The translations under genes were made by a program, and so were the position numbers. The notes under the pieces were generated by a model, which saw only the letters and a program-made list of their open reading frames with translations, had not been told where the DNA came from and did no database searches. DNA of 64,000 nucleotides. Source: Phragmites australis. Lineage: Eukaryota; Streptophyta; Magnoliopsida; Poales; Poaceae. This document shows positions 45,801 to 57,916 of the stretch, one piece after another (the stretch's first letter is position 1; each line of letters starts with the position of its first letter). The stretch spans positions 16,363,146-16,427,145 of the forward strand of contig NC_084940.1 of the NCBI RefSeq assembly GCF_958298935.1, given 5' to 3'.

Positions 45801-46147
45801 TTAAAAATTGTAGAGAAAAGCTCACATTGTCAAACCCGGCAATGTTCTTGTTCTCGGCGAAGAACTCGGCGGGCGATTCTGCAACATAAACCACAGAAAT
45901 GATTGGGATTTTGTCAGATAAACCAGCCTAAAGAACCTAAATTCTCGATTAGAAATGGATCGAAAAGCGCGAGAGGGAGCTCACTCTGCTTGAGGAGGCT
46001 GCTCTCCTTGTCTGCGGGCGACGCCTTGGGGCTGGCCTTCCCCTTCCCCGTCGACTTCCCCTTGGCCGCCGCAGTGGGAGGCTTCTTCTTGGTCTCCCCA
46101 GGGACCGCTCCACCGCCGCCGGTGGCTGCGTCGCCGGCGGTGTCCAT
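39830..46147 (-). CDS. TOP6B: DNA topoisomerase VI subunit B
   Basis: Minus-strand exons: 46147-45985, 45878-45826, 45641-45544, 45453-45348, 45199-45065, 44984-44933, 44805-44741, 44233-44127, 43992-43890, 43805-43720, 43635-43439, 43031-42916, 42808-42723, 42631-42559, 41949-41858, 41781-41643, 41573-41479, 40794-40620 and 39976-39830. All have GT-AG ends and phases agree, giving 2,088 nt and 695 residues. The N-terminus is Lys/Ala-rich. The GHKL ATPase motifs are ELVENALDSAE (Asn87), DNGRGMP (186-192) and GKFGLGAKM (216-224); a transducer domain follows. It closely resembles plant TOP6B (RHL3/HYP6/BIN3), which pairs with the SPO11-like TOP6A in the nucleus to decatenate DNA during endoreduplication. 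It looks intact. Two MITEs sit in introns 17 and 18. Confidence 0.96.
40078..40413. mobile_element. Foldback MITE, Mutator-like, in TOP6B intron 18
   Basis: Nested inverted repeats: AAATTTCAAAAAATCTACAAC on the left is matched by GTTGTAGATTTTTGAAATTT on the right, with an inner pair (TTTCAAAAACCTACAACTATTTT and its complement). Outside lies a 9-bp direct repeat ATTAAAGAA (40069-40077 and 40414-40422), the target length used by Mutator-like elements. The RNA would form a long hairpin. Confidence 0.8.
40885..41460. mobile_element. hAT-like MITE in TOP6B intron 17
   Basis: The left end TAGGGGTGAAAAATGG and repeated GGATATGAATATGGATATATCC/CGGATTCGTA words match the style of the element at 61607-62353. 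The right end is decayed (near CATCACTCAATCCC) and no target duplication could be set, so the right boundary is approximate. Confidence 0.5.
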
Positions 46148-46223
46148 GGCGAGATGGATCGAATCGGGATGGAGCTAGGGTTTTCGGTTTGGGCGCAAAA
46201 TTGGAGGGGCGCGAGCTCCATAT

Positions 46224-46842
46224 AGGATGTCGAACGAGCCGAGCTCTAGCAAGCCTAACGAGCCAAGCTTGAGCTCGACACAAACTCGAGCCAAGCTCTA
46301 GCGAACCAGATTTAGCCTTTGAACTCAGAGACAGGCTAGAGGTAGGACTAAAAATAAAACTCGAGATTTGTAAGTTTACTTGAGTTTAACTAGGCTTGAT
46401 TTAGCTCAGTGATTAAATGAGATGAGCTCGAGCCACCTTCCTAATTTAGTGACTAAACTAGTTAAGTACAAGCTAACTTGTAAGTGACTCGGTTGCTGGA
46501 CTAGTTCAGCACGCAAACCCTAAGGCTCACATCTCATATTTCACTTCCGCAATACTCACACATACACAATCATGCCTCTTTGTCTCTACCGTCGACTATC
46601 GCCCACCGCCTCTCCGTCCTCAGATCATATTAGTCATCGTCTCTCTGGTCACGACTGACGACCAGCCTATGACCTTACGCTTCCATAAACTATGAAGTGA
46701 AATAACCTGTAAGAAACCCCTATGTGAAGCAACCTTGGCTCGTGAGCCAAACCAAGCTGGCTGAGTCGGCAACGAGCTTGGGCCGAGCCAATATTTCATC
46801 TCGATCACCTAAGTGAGTCTAACGACTTGTTTCCATCCCTAG
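46224..46842. mobile_element. Possible hAT-type MITE upstream of TOP6B
   Basis: The left part (TAGGATGTCGAACGAGCC...) and the right end (...GACTTGTTTCCATCCCTA) are loosely inverted. The interior is dominated by GAGCTCGAGCCAAGCT-type words. Only about 75 bp separate it from the TOP6B start codon. No clear 8-bp duplication; boundaries are tentative. Confidence 0.42.
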
Positions 46843-48077
46843 TTAGAGCTGGCTCAGTGAGAGGTGATAGAGCTTTGAGCTTGACTCAAACTCAACAGGG
46901 AAGGGTTTATCAGAATTAATTTCAAAAATAGTCTAACCATTTTGCCTCTTAAACTATTGCAAAATTGTAATTAATGTGCTCATCTTATAAAACCAAATTA
47001 ATATTTTGTCCTTCGTAGAACATAAGTCTCTTTTGTGTTAATGATATGAAAAATTAGTGAGGCTGACGAGCTAATAAATCAATTGTGATAACAATTTCTA
47101 CTGTAGCTGGTCACGATTTAAAGCTGGGTTTATATTTTTCTAATAGTGTCACACAACATATCTTAGGAATCATTTTGCTAACATGTTATCTGGACAAAAT
47201 TAAAAATCAATTTCATAGAACTTTAACTTGCTCCGGCTACACTGTATCTATTATTTCTCCCCTAGATTATGTGAACGAAAGAGTGGCCCTTGCAATAAAA
47301 TTGATAGTTCCATAAGGATTGTCTCAGTAATAGCAATTTATTTATTTGAAAAACAAAAACAAAATCACAATAGCATGAACAAGAAGACACTTCTATTCAA
47401 TAATCTATATATACCGTATTAATATGACTCATTGAAGAATTCTCTAGCAGAGTAGCACAATTGCTGAGGGAAAAAACACAATTACATTCTTTGTCCAAAG
47501 CGACCAACTAAGCTTTAAGAGAATAATAGTCGCTCCGATTCCTTACATGCTAAGCATGGGCGTTCTTTTTAGCACAAGCAAATATTAAGATTATATTTGG
47601 CATTGCGGTGATTTTTCAAAAATATTTATTTATTTCTAGTTTTGGATGCAGTTTTTAGATGGAAGCATTTTTTCCACATGTAATCGTAAAAATTGCAGTA
47701 GGATCGGTAAATATTTTGCTAACTAACTAGATTACACGACATAACCATCATTATACATCAACCACTAACATATCCTAAAACATGTTTCTTTAAATTGGGT
47801 GAGCAGGATGATTCATAAAAATGGTTTTACATTAAACTATGTTACCTTACAAATCACAAAAGTTTTGGTTGGAACACAAAATTCTACTTATTTTAATGAA
47901 ATTTAGAACATTTATTTTAGAGATCGAGAGGGAGGTAGGGAGAAAGTCACCATAGCAGGAGGAGCCGAGAGGTTTATCTCCGAACTCCAAAAGTCCAAAC
48001 CACCCCTGGATCCGGATAACGCTCCTCTCTCTTCTCCCTCCGCTGTCGCTCCTCTCCTGTCCACTCCACTCTCTCCA
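46843..48077. other. Intergenic AT-rich DNA
   Basis: No gene seen. The last 150 bp (CT-rich, CCTCTCTCTTCTCCCTCC, 48020-48077) are the probable promoter end and 5' UTR of the following plastid protein gene. Confidence 0.5.
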
Positions 48078-49659
48078 ATGGCGACCACCATTTCGTCTCT
48101 CATAACCCCTCCGGCCCTCCACCGCCGCTGCCGTGGCCCCGCCTCCGCCCCAGCCTCCCTCTCCTTCCGTGCCGTTGCGGCGCCGCGGGTGAGGCGCTGG
48201 CCGGTTGCGCTGCGGGTGGCCGCCTCCTCCGCGGTGCTGGAGGCGCCGGAGGAGGTGGCGGCGCGGAAGCTCTACGTGGGCAACATCCCCAGAACCGTCA
48301 CCAACGACGAGTTCCGCGACATGTTCGCCGAGCACGGCACCGTCGAGCGTGCGGAGGTAACGCAGCGCCTTCCCTTTCGAAGTACCTAATCCCCCACCCC
48401 CCAAAGATTGCAATGCAACTATCTCATTTCTCAGTCTGTCTCGGTTCTCGTTTCCTCCACTCCTTTTTTGGAAGAAATTCAGCCTAATTTAGCGCTTGCT
48501 CATGCATTACCGGTTCTTGGAATGGTAATCATTAATCAATATGAAATTTAGTTTCTTGTACTGGTGCTGTAGAATTACATCAACACACAACGCTATGGTG
48601 TGATGAGTTGCTTGCAGTATGTTGAGATAATTTAGCTCAGCGAACTTATTGGAATGTCCAATGGTTTCGTGCAGGTTATGTATGACAAGTACACCAATCG
48701 CAGCCGGCGGTTTGGGTTTGTCACTATGAGCACGGCGGAGGAGGCTAACGCTGCAGTTGAGAGTCTCAATGGCACCGTAAGCACCCAATGTTCACAGCCT
48801 GCCATTCCGAATTCTTGTTTTGGAGCATGATCATGAGTGCAAGGCAGGTATGGCATGACTCATGTTTGTGCTTGTTTTGTTGTACCAGGAGGTTGGAGGT
48901 AGAACGATTAAAGTGAACGTGACAGAGAGCTTCTTGCCTAACATTGATCGATCGGCTCCAGAACCAGAGCCTGTATTTGTGGACAGTCAGTACAAGGTTT
49001 ATGTTGGTAATCTTGCAAAGACTGTAACAACGGAAGTTCTTAAAAACTTCTTCTCTGAAAAGGGGCAGATCCTCAGCGCCACAGTCTCCCGTGTTCCTGG
49101 GACTTCAAAGTCCAAGGGATTCGGCTTTGTCACCTTTTCTTCAGAGGAAGAAGTTGAAGCTGCGGTTGCTACTTTTAATAATGCGGTAAGCTTCTCTTGC
49201 ATACCGCCTTCTGTTTTCTACCACAAAAAAAAAAAAAAAAAAAAAACTTGCCATATGCCAAACAATAGCAGAATATAGTGTTGTAATCTGTATCTTATCG
49301 TTTCAGTGACACATAGATGGGATTAACTTTGTGAGTATTATATGTACAGATGAGTTAGAATAGCTCACTAGTATGATCTTAACTACATCAACTAATCCCG
49401 TATTTTTTTAACATTTCATGCTGAAAGAACCTTGTTTATCGATACCCTGATCCATTTTTTACCTCATTATTTCATCACACGAATTAAGTCAAATCAGCAA
49501 TTAAATTTGCTATTCAAAAGTTTCTGTTGCATTATAGAATTGGCAAAGCTTCTGATCTGAAACTTCAGACAGGAGCATGTGACTGATTTATTACTGTTCT
49601 ACAATTGAGCGTGATTTCAGGAATTGGAAGGGCAACCCATTCGTGTGAATAGAGCTTAG
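48078..49659 (+). CDS. Plastid ribosomal RNA-binding protein, PSRP2 (cS22) type
   Basis: Exons 48078-48356, 48675-48776, 48889-49185 and 49621-49659, all GT-AG, phase 0 at each junction; 717 nt, 238 residues. The start MATTISSLITPPALHRRC and an Arg/Ala/Ser-rich stretch of about 60 residues look like a chloroplast transit peptide. Two RRM domains follow. The first has RNP2 KLYVGN (about 64-70) and RNP1 RRFGFVTM; the second has KVYVGNLAKTVT and RNP1 KGFGFVTF. The ending EGQPIRVNRA matches plastid-specific ribosomal protein 2 of the small subunit, a two-RRM protein close to the cpRNPs. A run of about 22 A lies in intron 3. An alternative is a generic chloroplast RNP, but the short C-terminus and the lack of an acidic domain favour PSRP2. 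Confidence 0.92.
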
Positions 49660-51350
49660 ATTAGCAGAAATTTGCAGGAGCGCTGAAGGCAGGGGGAATA
49701 TCTCGGCGGATACATGTAGACTGAGGGATACTTGGAGACTAGATTTTGATAACAAAATGAACAAGACCTTCAATGCAATTTCAGTCTGTTAAACAATTTT
49801 TGTATGATAACAGTGTATGTGAAGAATTTTGCTTGTCATTGTTCATATTCTTACATGGAGCATTTGTTTTTTGACCGTCGTTTCTATATGATTACATAAA
49901 GGCAGCATGGTTTCGTTTTTGTTGTGTACCATATTTGTTAACTTGAGTCGAATTTGGCATCTTATACATGCTAGCAATAGTATTTTTCTGTTTCATTCTC
50001 AGACTTCTGCTTTTAAAGATTTGCCTGATGGGATGTGGTTAATTGCATTCCTTTTTGGAGGCTCAAATGCATTCGTTGAACAGTATTGGGTTCAAAGAGA
50101 ATGGCGGTGATATGAGTGTTAGGCTTTCAGCATTGCGCTCCAGTAGTCCAGTCATCTAAATGTGATTGCTTAACTAAATTATGTTGGCATCTCCAAAAGT
50201 TTTTTTTTTAAAAAAGGAAGTGAAACTTTGTATGCCTTGGTCATTTGGAGTAATAATAAAATATTTATTTAAGTTATTTATGTGCCTTGGTCATTTGGTC
50301 GCTTCAGATGTTTGAATCATTAGAAAAGTATCTTAAGAATTGAGATACCTGCAACACAATATGATCTCAATCCTCCTAGACAAGTGCAAGATTAGAAAAG
50401 AAGACAACAAAGAAATGGTTTGTTCAGACTCTACTATTAGGTTAATACACAAAAGACACTTCCATTTCATTTGCAACCGCAATTGGAATCTAGTTCGACA
50501 TAATCTTTCAGATCAATGTTCTGCCGTGGATGCGAGCATGACAAGATGGATAAAGCACTTCTATTTGAAATCCTGAACCATATCTGCAGAGGCCTAATAC
50601 TTCCATGAATTAACACAAACAAGTATATGAATCAAACATACAATTGAAATAGGATGTTTGATGTTTCAAACATAAACACAAGCTGATTTGTCAAAAAAAT
50701 CACTATATATTACGCATAGAGCCTAACTTTCTTTTCGACCTGAAAACATCTCACTCAGTCCACTCGATCATACAGTCAACCTGTAGGAAATGGGAAATAT
50801 ATCTGATTAGTTCGCATTCAAGTACATGTCTGGTGGGATGAATTCTACCCGACAGATGCTGTGAATTAACTCAGATTTTCAAATGACGGGACAATGACTC
50901 AGATCTTATTTTTCAAAGGACAATACCTCAGATCTTTGGGTGAAAATCAAAACTTCAATAGGTTCTCTGGCTTACTTGCTACAGTATAGGCATTGTTCTT
51001 GGTACTATTAAGTTCATCCAACATTTTTTTTTGCGATTATCATCAAATAGTATTTACCTTAGGGTCTTTCATATATATGAAAATGTTAAGGAATTTAAGA
51101 TTTTATTACAGTAAGGCAAAGGCATTTGCACTTTTGGCTGTCAAAAAAATGTTGGTAAGGTTCTAGCACTCACTTCAGTAGTCAACATCTAATCATTCTA
51201 AACTGTCTATTTTGGAGAGAACAGGGATCTCTGCATGAACATAGTTTTGATATAGATTTCAGGGAACAGAGACTCAAATAATGACCTGACTATGGAAACA
51301 TGTACCCCCAAATGGAGTACCAATATGCAAGGAACGAGCATCAGTTCTGA
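49660..51350. other. 3' UTR and intergenic DNA
   Basis: PSRP2 3' UTR to about 49900, then AT-rich DNA. The word TGCCTTGGTCATTTGG occurs twice near 50233 and 50283. The left-pointing STR9-type 3' UTR probably lies near 51200-51350. No gene seen. Confidence 0.5.
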
Positions 51351-52599
51351 TCACAAACTGACACCAGCCAACTCAAAGAGCTTCTCAGCCTGGTCCGGGA
51401 AGAATGTTATAAACAGGTAGGCACCTGCACATGAACGCCCATAAGAGAGGATGGCGAGCCGATGCACTAAATTTATCTGAAATAGCATGATCCAGTCATC
51501 TTACTTATCAGTATAGTCCCAAGAACTACTGAAATCTTCCCTTGGATGGTCACAAGGCCGGCTTTCCCCGCGTTCTCCAGCTCGCTTTTCCCGACGGACT
51601 CAAACGTTCCTGCAAAATATGGCGCGCTGTATATAACAGCGGAAAGTCCAAACACTTGGCACTAACAGATTGATCTGTGAATAGCTGAGAGGTTTTTTCA
51701 GCTTATTGGTTTGGTACCTGGTTTCACTTTTTGAAGACCTGATGTGATGCATGCAATATTTTGGAAGCCTTCTCTCTCCAGTGCATCTGCAGCTGCTGCT
51801 GACCTTCAGCAAACAAGGCCAATGCTAATGAGCCACTCCAACTATCCAAGTAAAATATAGGTACTCCATTGTAATACCAAATTATACTTTTTACGTTTAA
51901 TATAAGAAGCACAATTAGGTGTGTAATATGCGAGCTTAGCATGTCCTGACAAAGGAACTTGATAGCAGAAGTGTTCACTCACAAACCTGAGCCCTTCCTG
52001 GCAGACAACCAGCAGCTTGCTGTCCGGTGAGAAATTCTCCTTCACCGTCTGTGCGAAGTCAGGGTTGAGCTTGGTGAAGGGCAGCCCGAAGAACAGCCCG
52101 GCAAAGTTGTTGTGCAACTGCCGCTTCACGATCGTCCCTTAAGAAAACAAAATCAAAAGGTTGTTCAGACACTGTCGCGGCAAGTTTAAGAACCGAGATG
52201 GCGCAACAGTTGTTTCCATACCAATGTCGTTGTCTTGGTTCTCGATGAAGAGGGGCACATGGGTGGAGGACTTGATGTGCGCCCTCTCGTGCTGCCTACT
52301 GTCCCTGATGTCCAGCACCGTGTACCCCTCCTCGGTGACGAGCCTCTTCGCCTCGTCGCCGCCGACGAAGCTCACCTCGGCCCGAACGACGGCGGCGCAG
52401 GACGTTCTCCTCCTTCTCCCTGGGGACAAGTAGCTCCTTGCAGGATTACTAGCACCCTGCCTGATCCTGACAGCTACCCAGGAACCTCTGAAACAGAAAG
52501 ACAGTTAATTCTTTGGAACAATTGCACGTTGGAGAACGGAGAGGAAACTTTTGCTCACCTGGGAGGAGAGAAAGCGGTAGATAGACCAAGAGCTGCCAT
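51351..52599 (-). CDS. STR9: Chloroplast rhodanese-like domain protein (STR9 type)
   Basis: Minus-strand exons 52599-52559, 52487-52222, 52137-51987, 51803-51718, 51609-51505 and 51424-51351; all junctions are GT-AG and phases agree, 723 nt, 240 residues. The start MAALGLSTAFSPP begins an Arg/Ser-rich transit-peptide-like region of about 55 residues. The rhodanese domain follows: VLDIRDSRQHERAHIKSSTH, then an insert NNFAGLFFGLPFTKLNP. The active-site loop CQEGLR has the catalytic cysteine at about 148. Then come GFQNIACITSGLQKVKPGTF and a hydrophobic segment (about 207-225, ISVVLGTILISAYLFITFF) before the end. This order matches plant sulfurtransferase/rhodanese 9. Sulfurtransferase activity and substrate are not shown by the sequence. 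Confidence 0.94.
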
Positions 52600-53740
52600 T
52601 TTTTGACCTTCACTTGATCTTCTTTTTTGAGAATTTTTCCCAAGAAATGGATATTTAGGGGACTTTGTGAAGGTTTTGGGACGGGGGCAAGCTGCAGGGC
52701 AGAGCACAGCAATGGATTTTGCTGCAAGAGCTAGAGGTGGAGGAGGGAAATCCAGGGGGCCAATGGGATCGCGCCACGCAGGATCCACTGCGGAGAGGGA
52801 AGAGTTGGGGCCCAGATGGCCAGGAGGCCCAGGAACATGGAGCTTCTGTGCCTGGTGCCTGTTTTTGTGCCGATTCCTCTGCTTTTGGACATTTGTGCTG
52901 GATAGACCACCAGCCTGGTAAGGTCTAGCAGGATCTTGTTTAGATGAAGGATCAACTCCTGTTTGGATTCTTTACCAATCTCTATAACCAAATTCTAGAC
53001 GGAAATCTCATCCCTCCTGAGCGCACGTCAGCCAAAAAATAGAACAACCGTCCGATAGCTAATGGACGGTAAAAAGCATGTCCCAAGTTACAGCGTCTGA
53101 TTCTTCTCTTCCTGATTCTTCTTCTTCCTTATCAGAGTGGCAGCAGGACAAAGCACACGCTGGGTGAGTGAGGAGCGGTAATGGCGAGCGGACCAAGTCA
53201 GCGCAGGCGTCAGTGCCTCAAGCCCGCGTGGAGAGGACCAGAAGAGAGCATCAGAGAGGGTGGGGGGAGGAGTCTCACTGCAGGCCGTGTTGGGCAGAGC
53301 GAGCAGAGAGAGTGGCCATGGGAGACGTCGTATTTCACTTCGACTCATGCAATCCGCCGTGCATGTGCAAACCCATTGGATGGTTGAAGTGCTTGGAGGC
53401 TTGGGAGTGGAGTAGCATCACATGCAGGGATGGGCCCAAGTGGACCGGCGTGGTCTAGGAAGTTGGCCTCCACGGCTGCCATGGAGAGAGCAATGAGTTT
53501 AGAAGAAGAAGGATATCGATTTCCCTTCAGTGAATAGATAAGGAAGAGAGAGGGCATTGATACAGGAAGGTGGAAGAGGGTGAAGGGCAGGAGTGGCTCC
53601 CAAGTGGGGGCAGTTGAGGCTTTGGACCTGCTAATGGAGAGGGCACCGTGAGTAGCTCAGTGAAGAAAGACTTTTTTATTCCGAATTTCGGTTTAGCCTT
53701 CCTTGTAAATCGACCAAGGTAGTTAGGGCTTAAGAAAAAT
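52600..53740. other. Upstream region of the STR9-type gene
   Basis: Contains the STR9 promoter (minus). The rest, GC-richer to 53680, has short open frames on both strands without domains. A 47-bp segment at 52893-52939 recurs at 62969-63015. Confidence 0.45.
52893..52939. repeat. 47-bp dispersed repeat, copy 1
   Basis: TTGTGCTGGATAGA-C-CACCAGCC... through TCTAGCAGGATCTTGT. It matches 62969-63015 at 46 of 47 positions, while the flanks differ. Nature unknown. Confidence 0.85.
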
Positions 53741-54550
53741 CCCAAAACTTTTTGTGGGAAAACTAGAGTTCACTAGCAACCTATTTTAACTTGTTGTACC
53801 TGATTTGGCTATGTATATATGGAATTAAAATTCCCCAAATTTGACTATTTTTAGAACTTCTCTAAATTTTAGAGTGACTAACAGTTCCAGAAAATTTGGA
53901 AAAAAAACAGTACAATTCATCATTTGCGGCCTACTAATTTACAAAATTATTACCTAACATATGTTCTGATGTCCAAATTGAAGTTACTTTACAAGGTATC
54001 ATTTCTCATGTAATTTAACAATTTATGTTTAAATTCAATTGCATTCCATAATTGCACAAACATTCAAATACGGTGCTTATGATGCTTATGAGTGCTCCCT
54101 GATATGATAAAAGATTTTTGGGCTATGACAAATCTCTCTCCTTAAAAGAACCTCATCCTAAGATTTGAACAAGCTCATGGGAGAAAGCGATGGATTTGAT
54201 AGCAATTAAGTTACGATGATGACAAGATTGCAGGAAAAGCTCTAGGTTACTTAAGGCCCTATTCACCTAAACAAGTTCATTAGTCTAAACTTACCTCCGA
54301 GTTAAGTAGGTGGTGCTAAGTGGTGATGTTGACTCCTCCTATTTTGGTTCATCAACATGACAAGGTAATTAACCCTAAATACCTTCATAAAGAAAGAGCT
54401 GGAAAGGTGGTTCTCCCGGTTAACTTGATAGCTATTGCATACGTATCTAATAATTTGAGGATGTTAAAATCCTACAAGATAAATGGTGGTGTGGGTGGAT
54501 GACAAGAATTCAACAACCACAAGATGCTCATTAGCCAAAAGAGGATGTTC
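53741..54550 (-). repeat. Possible gypsy LTR/3' end remnant
   Basis: On the minus strand, TTCTTTTAAGGAGAGAGAT is followed by TGTCATAGCCCAAAAATC (about 54105-54160). This resembles a gypsy polypurine tract followed by an LTR start, as at 33616-33628. To its left lies AT-rich sequence that could be LTR; to its right a decayed pol end. No second LTR or target duplication seen. Confidence 0.35.
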
Positions 54551-55373
54551 ATGACACAAAAAGTATGAAGAACATCACTCATATGTTGGAAAAAAGATCG
54601 GGAAGGTTAGCACAAAGTCAATCTTCATTGTTATATGAATTTAGATAATATTTTATTTGATGTAGAATCTCTGTTTGACATGTTGTGCACATAGCAACCA
54701 TTTTTTTTCCCCGTAGATATGAATCTTGGCACGATCATAATGTACCTTCATGGTTTATGGGCACACTATACAATAGACATGGGAAGAAGAAGCTAAGGGG
54801 TGCCAATAACCTCAACATTTTGGGACCTAATCTCTCAGCTTTGATTGATATGTATTGGTTGGCGACGATTTGCATCATGACTGCCACAAAGGTATGAGTA
54901 GCTGTATGCATCATATTCCGATCCTCCTCAACCACCACCCATTCTTAGCAATGATTTGCATCACAACTGTCTCCAATATATGAGCAACTATATGCATCAT
55001 ATCCCAATCCTCCTCTTATGTAGAAATGTCTAAAACCAAAGCCAGTGGGTACCCCTGAAGATCATTTGCATATATGAATGTATTTTAATCTTGTCAAAAA
55101 TAATTTCATTACAATCATAACCACAATACCCAACACAGTGCACTAGCCCACACTAGAATCTTGGCTCTAAGCTTTGTCTCTGTCCTAGCCATCCATGAAC
55201 CAAACAAATTGGCAAAACTAGTACGAGGCCTTAAACGAAAAGATATTTGAACCGTTCTCTAGATAAACTTAGCAAATCGACAATAAAAATAAATAAATAA
55301 CTTTGGAAACATCAAAATAAGTGTGTCTTCAATGATGCTTCACCAAGTGTGAATGTGATGTTATAAGAAGTGG
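54551..55373. other. Intergenic DNA with a local duplication
   Basis: Two diverged direct copies of about 70 bp (54861-54932 and 54946-55018) share GATTTGCATCA, GAGxAxCTxTATGCATCATAT and CCxATCCTCCTC. No gene seen. Confidence 0.5.
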
Positions 55374-55612
55374 TTGATGAGGGTGCTTTGTTGTGTGTTA
55401 CTGGAGCTCCACACCTCCGCAGCCTCCTGTCAGGGTAGACTAGGAGTAGTTGTTCCTAGATCATGCATAGGTCATTCCAAAACTGTCTGTGGCGCAAATG
55501 TAACTTTCAGTTCTAGGTGTGTGTGGGTGTGTATTTGGTGTTGTACGTTGTACGTTCGTCTTCTTTAATGAAATGACACGTAGTCTCCTGTGTGTTTGAG
55601 AAAATAAATAAA
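55374..55612 (+). mobile_element. LINE 3' tail
   Basis: TTCTTTAATGAAATGACACG, TAGTCTCCTGTGTGTTTGAG and AAAATAAATAAATAAAG at the end resemble the conserved 3' ends of grass L1-type LINEs (TAATGAAATGACAC...CTCCTGCGTGTTCGAGAAAA). 5'-truncated, as is usual. Start position approximate. Confidence 0.55.
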
Positions 55613-56819
55613 TAAAGAAATGTTGGATAGTCTTGTTGTTGTGAAAAACAATATTTTGAACTGCCTGTCAGTTGCATTTAATCAAGTTATCTTTGGTTAA
55701 GATCTCACCCTTGTCCAAATACCATAAAAGGACTTTTTCTTTAATTTTCCGGGGGAGGGGAGGGCAGGGGAGGGGGTAATTCCCATAGGTAGCATTTTGT
55801 TTGTATCATATCTTGATTTATCAGTGGTTTGTACATTGACTGGACCGAAAATTGACTACTATGATGTAGCGCCTGTTTGAAGGTATCCTCTTGATCACTT
55901 AAGTGAACATTAGCAATTATAGCAACTAGATTATGCCAGTCCAATAATTTATTCCCCACTAATACTCTATGAATGGATACGTTCACTACTACACACAACA
56001 TCATCTCACACGACTTAGAAAACCTCGTCTCACACAGTTTCTGAGCCGTCATAGTGATATCGTAAGGGGTTATTGCTGATTATCTCCCACGAGTATGTAG
56101 CCGTGTGAGATAATCTCTATCTCCCACGGTTCGCGACTGGAATCGTGGAAGATAAGATGTTAGTGATATTGTTTTCCAGACGCTAAAAAGGCCAAAACAA
56201 TAGAAAAATGTGTCAAAACCAAATTTTTTTTTGGGATACCCATATGACCTAGGCATCACCCCAGTCATTATTTTTTTTCATCATTTTCTCACAAATTTCT
56301 CCAGTGTGTTGCCATGATTCGAACTCAAGATCATACATGTGACTCAAACCTCTTACTACTAAGGTAGCTTGTATCCCAGGGTTTCAGGATATACTTTTTT
56401 TAACCAGTTATTACTACATTGACTTGGAGCAAAAATTTAAACACTAGAGAATTTAAACAAGTTTAATTGAATACTAATCTTTTAAAAATCTTTTCATTGC
56501 TTTAGTTATGAACTATGGAGAAAATAGGAAACAATTCCTTGACTTAAAAATGGAACTTCAAATTTTGGCCAAACATGTCCTTGATGTTGCATTTTGAAGT
56601 CAAGTAGTTGTTTTCCCTGTTTTGTCCCTCTTCATGTAGAGTTCCTAATTAAAGCAACTGATCTTTTCATTGTACACAAAATAATATCAGCACATGATTT
56701 TAGCATATTAGGATCTTTTTATAAATTTACACAAAAAATTAGTTACTAAAGAGATCAGGATTTACACAAAATACCATAATTCGGATCACCATCACCTACA
56801 CCTAACTAATCCTAAAAGA
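55613..56819. other. Intergenic DNA
   Basis: A CACTA-like word (CACTACTACACACAAC, 55984) with TCTCACACG/CCCACGG repeats (56008-56160) hints at one end of a CACTA element; no opposite end was found. No gene seen. Confidence 0.4.
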
Positions 56820-57400
56820 TCATATGCCTCTTGCTCGATTCACCACCGAGGGCGGCATTGTGGCTAATGGTGAAGAAGGGGTTTGCGGCACCAGAGTCGT
56901 CGTCGTCCTTAGAGTCACCGTCGTCGTCGTCCTTGCCCTCGTCATTGGAGTTGGCATCCCCCTTGGCATCAGCATTGCCCTAGACGTCGATGTGGCCCAC
57001 GGCACTGGTGTTGCCCACGCTGACGTCACCTTCGGCTTCCTCACCCTTGGCTCCTCCTTTTCCTCATCGGCGGCCTTCTCCTCTTCTATGGCCTCCTCTT
57101 CCTCTTCTTCCTCCATGTTATTATCAAAGTTGTCATCATCAGCGCGTCCTCCACTGGCTCAATGGAGAACTCGGAGTCTGTCTCCTCCGAGAAGACCTCC
57201 GTGGGCTTCTCCTCCTCTCCGCCTCCTCCTATGCCATGGGCTAACTAATTGGCAGTGGTGGGCTGTGTGGAAGAGATGGCGGAGCAAGCTTCGGCACAGG
57301 TGGCAAAGGAGGAGGAGGAGCGTCCATGGGAGGTGAGGGGGTGGAACAGTGGCGATCAGAGAGGTGGATGACCTCAGGGTACATGATTTCAAGGATGGTT
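56820..57400 (-). other. Low-complexity, coding-like region
   Basis: The minus strand has a Glu/Lys-rich frame (from 57116: MEEEEEEEAIEEEKAADEEK...) and, in another frame, an Asp-rich one (DDDDGDSKDDDDSGAAN). A Pro-rich stretch (MDAPPPPLPPVPKLAPPSLP) starts near 57330. Open frames also exist on the plus strand because of GAG/GAC repeats. It could be a decayed gene; I cannot name it. Confidence 0.3.
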
Positions 57401-57916
57401 AACAAAAGATGTTCTTTTGATATGCATTGTCATGTAGTTATGTTAATGGTTAGACTAGCAACTTGAATGTCAGATTTATACTTTATTGAGTGCTCCTGTG
57501 CTTTGTGGATTTGGCTTCAGGCGAAGGGAAGATAATTTCCACCCGTACCTCCACCGGAGCTCCAGACAAGGCGTTTGAGACATGGAGGGTCGGTACTACA
57601 AGATCGTTAATGACAAACAATCACTGACAAACATTTCCTCTGAACCTGAGCTCACGGATGATAACTGTCTTCGTAATAGGAAAAACATAGAAGAAAACAA
57701 ATTCACCCACACGCATTGTTAGGCTATAGATAATTTCAGCGAAGGAATCCGTTGGTTTCAGCACTGGAATAGAACAGTCTAGTTCAGAACACAAATGCTC
57801 AATTTGACAAAGCTTTCTTCTACTACCAAACACTTATTATTTTTGCAAAACCAAATACGGCAAAGAGATGGAGGCGATCTTCCACCTTCATCTCGTTTCT
57901 CGCTCAACATGGTGGC

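Noticed and set aside
49225..49246. A-run as a processed pseudogene or SINE tail
   Set aside because: It lies in PSRP2 intron 3 without a target duplication or upstream retro-sequence; a simple A-run.
55984..56170. CACTACTACACAC end with CTCACACG repeats as a CACTA transposon
   Set aside because: No opposite terminus or 3-bp duplication found; reported only as a hint.
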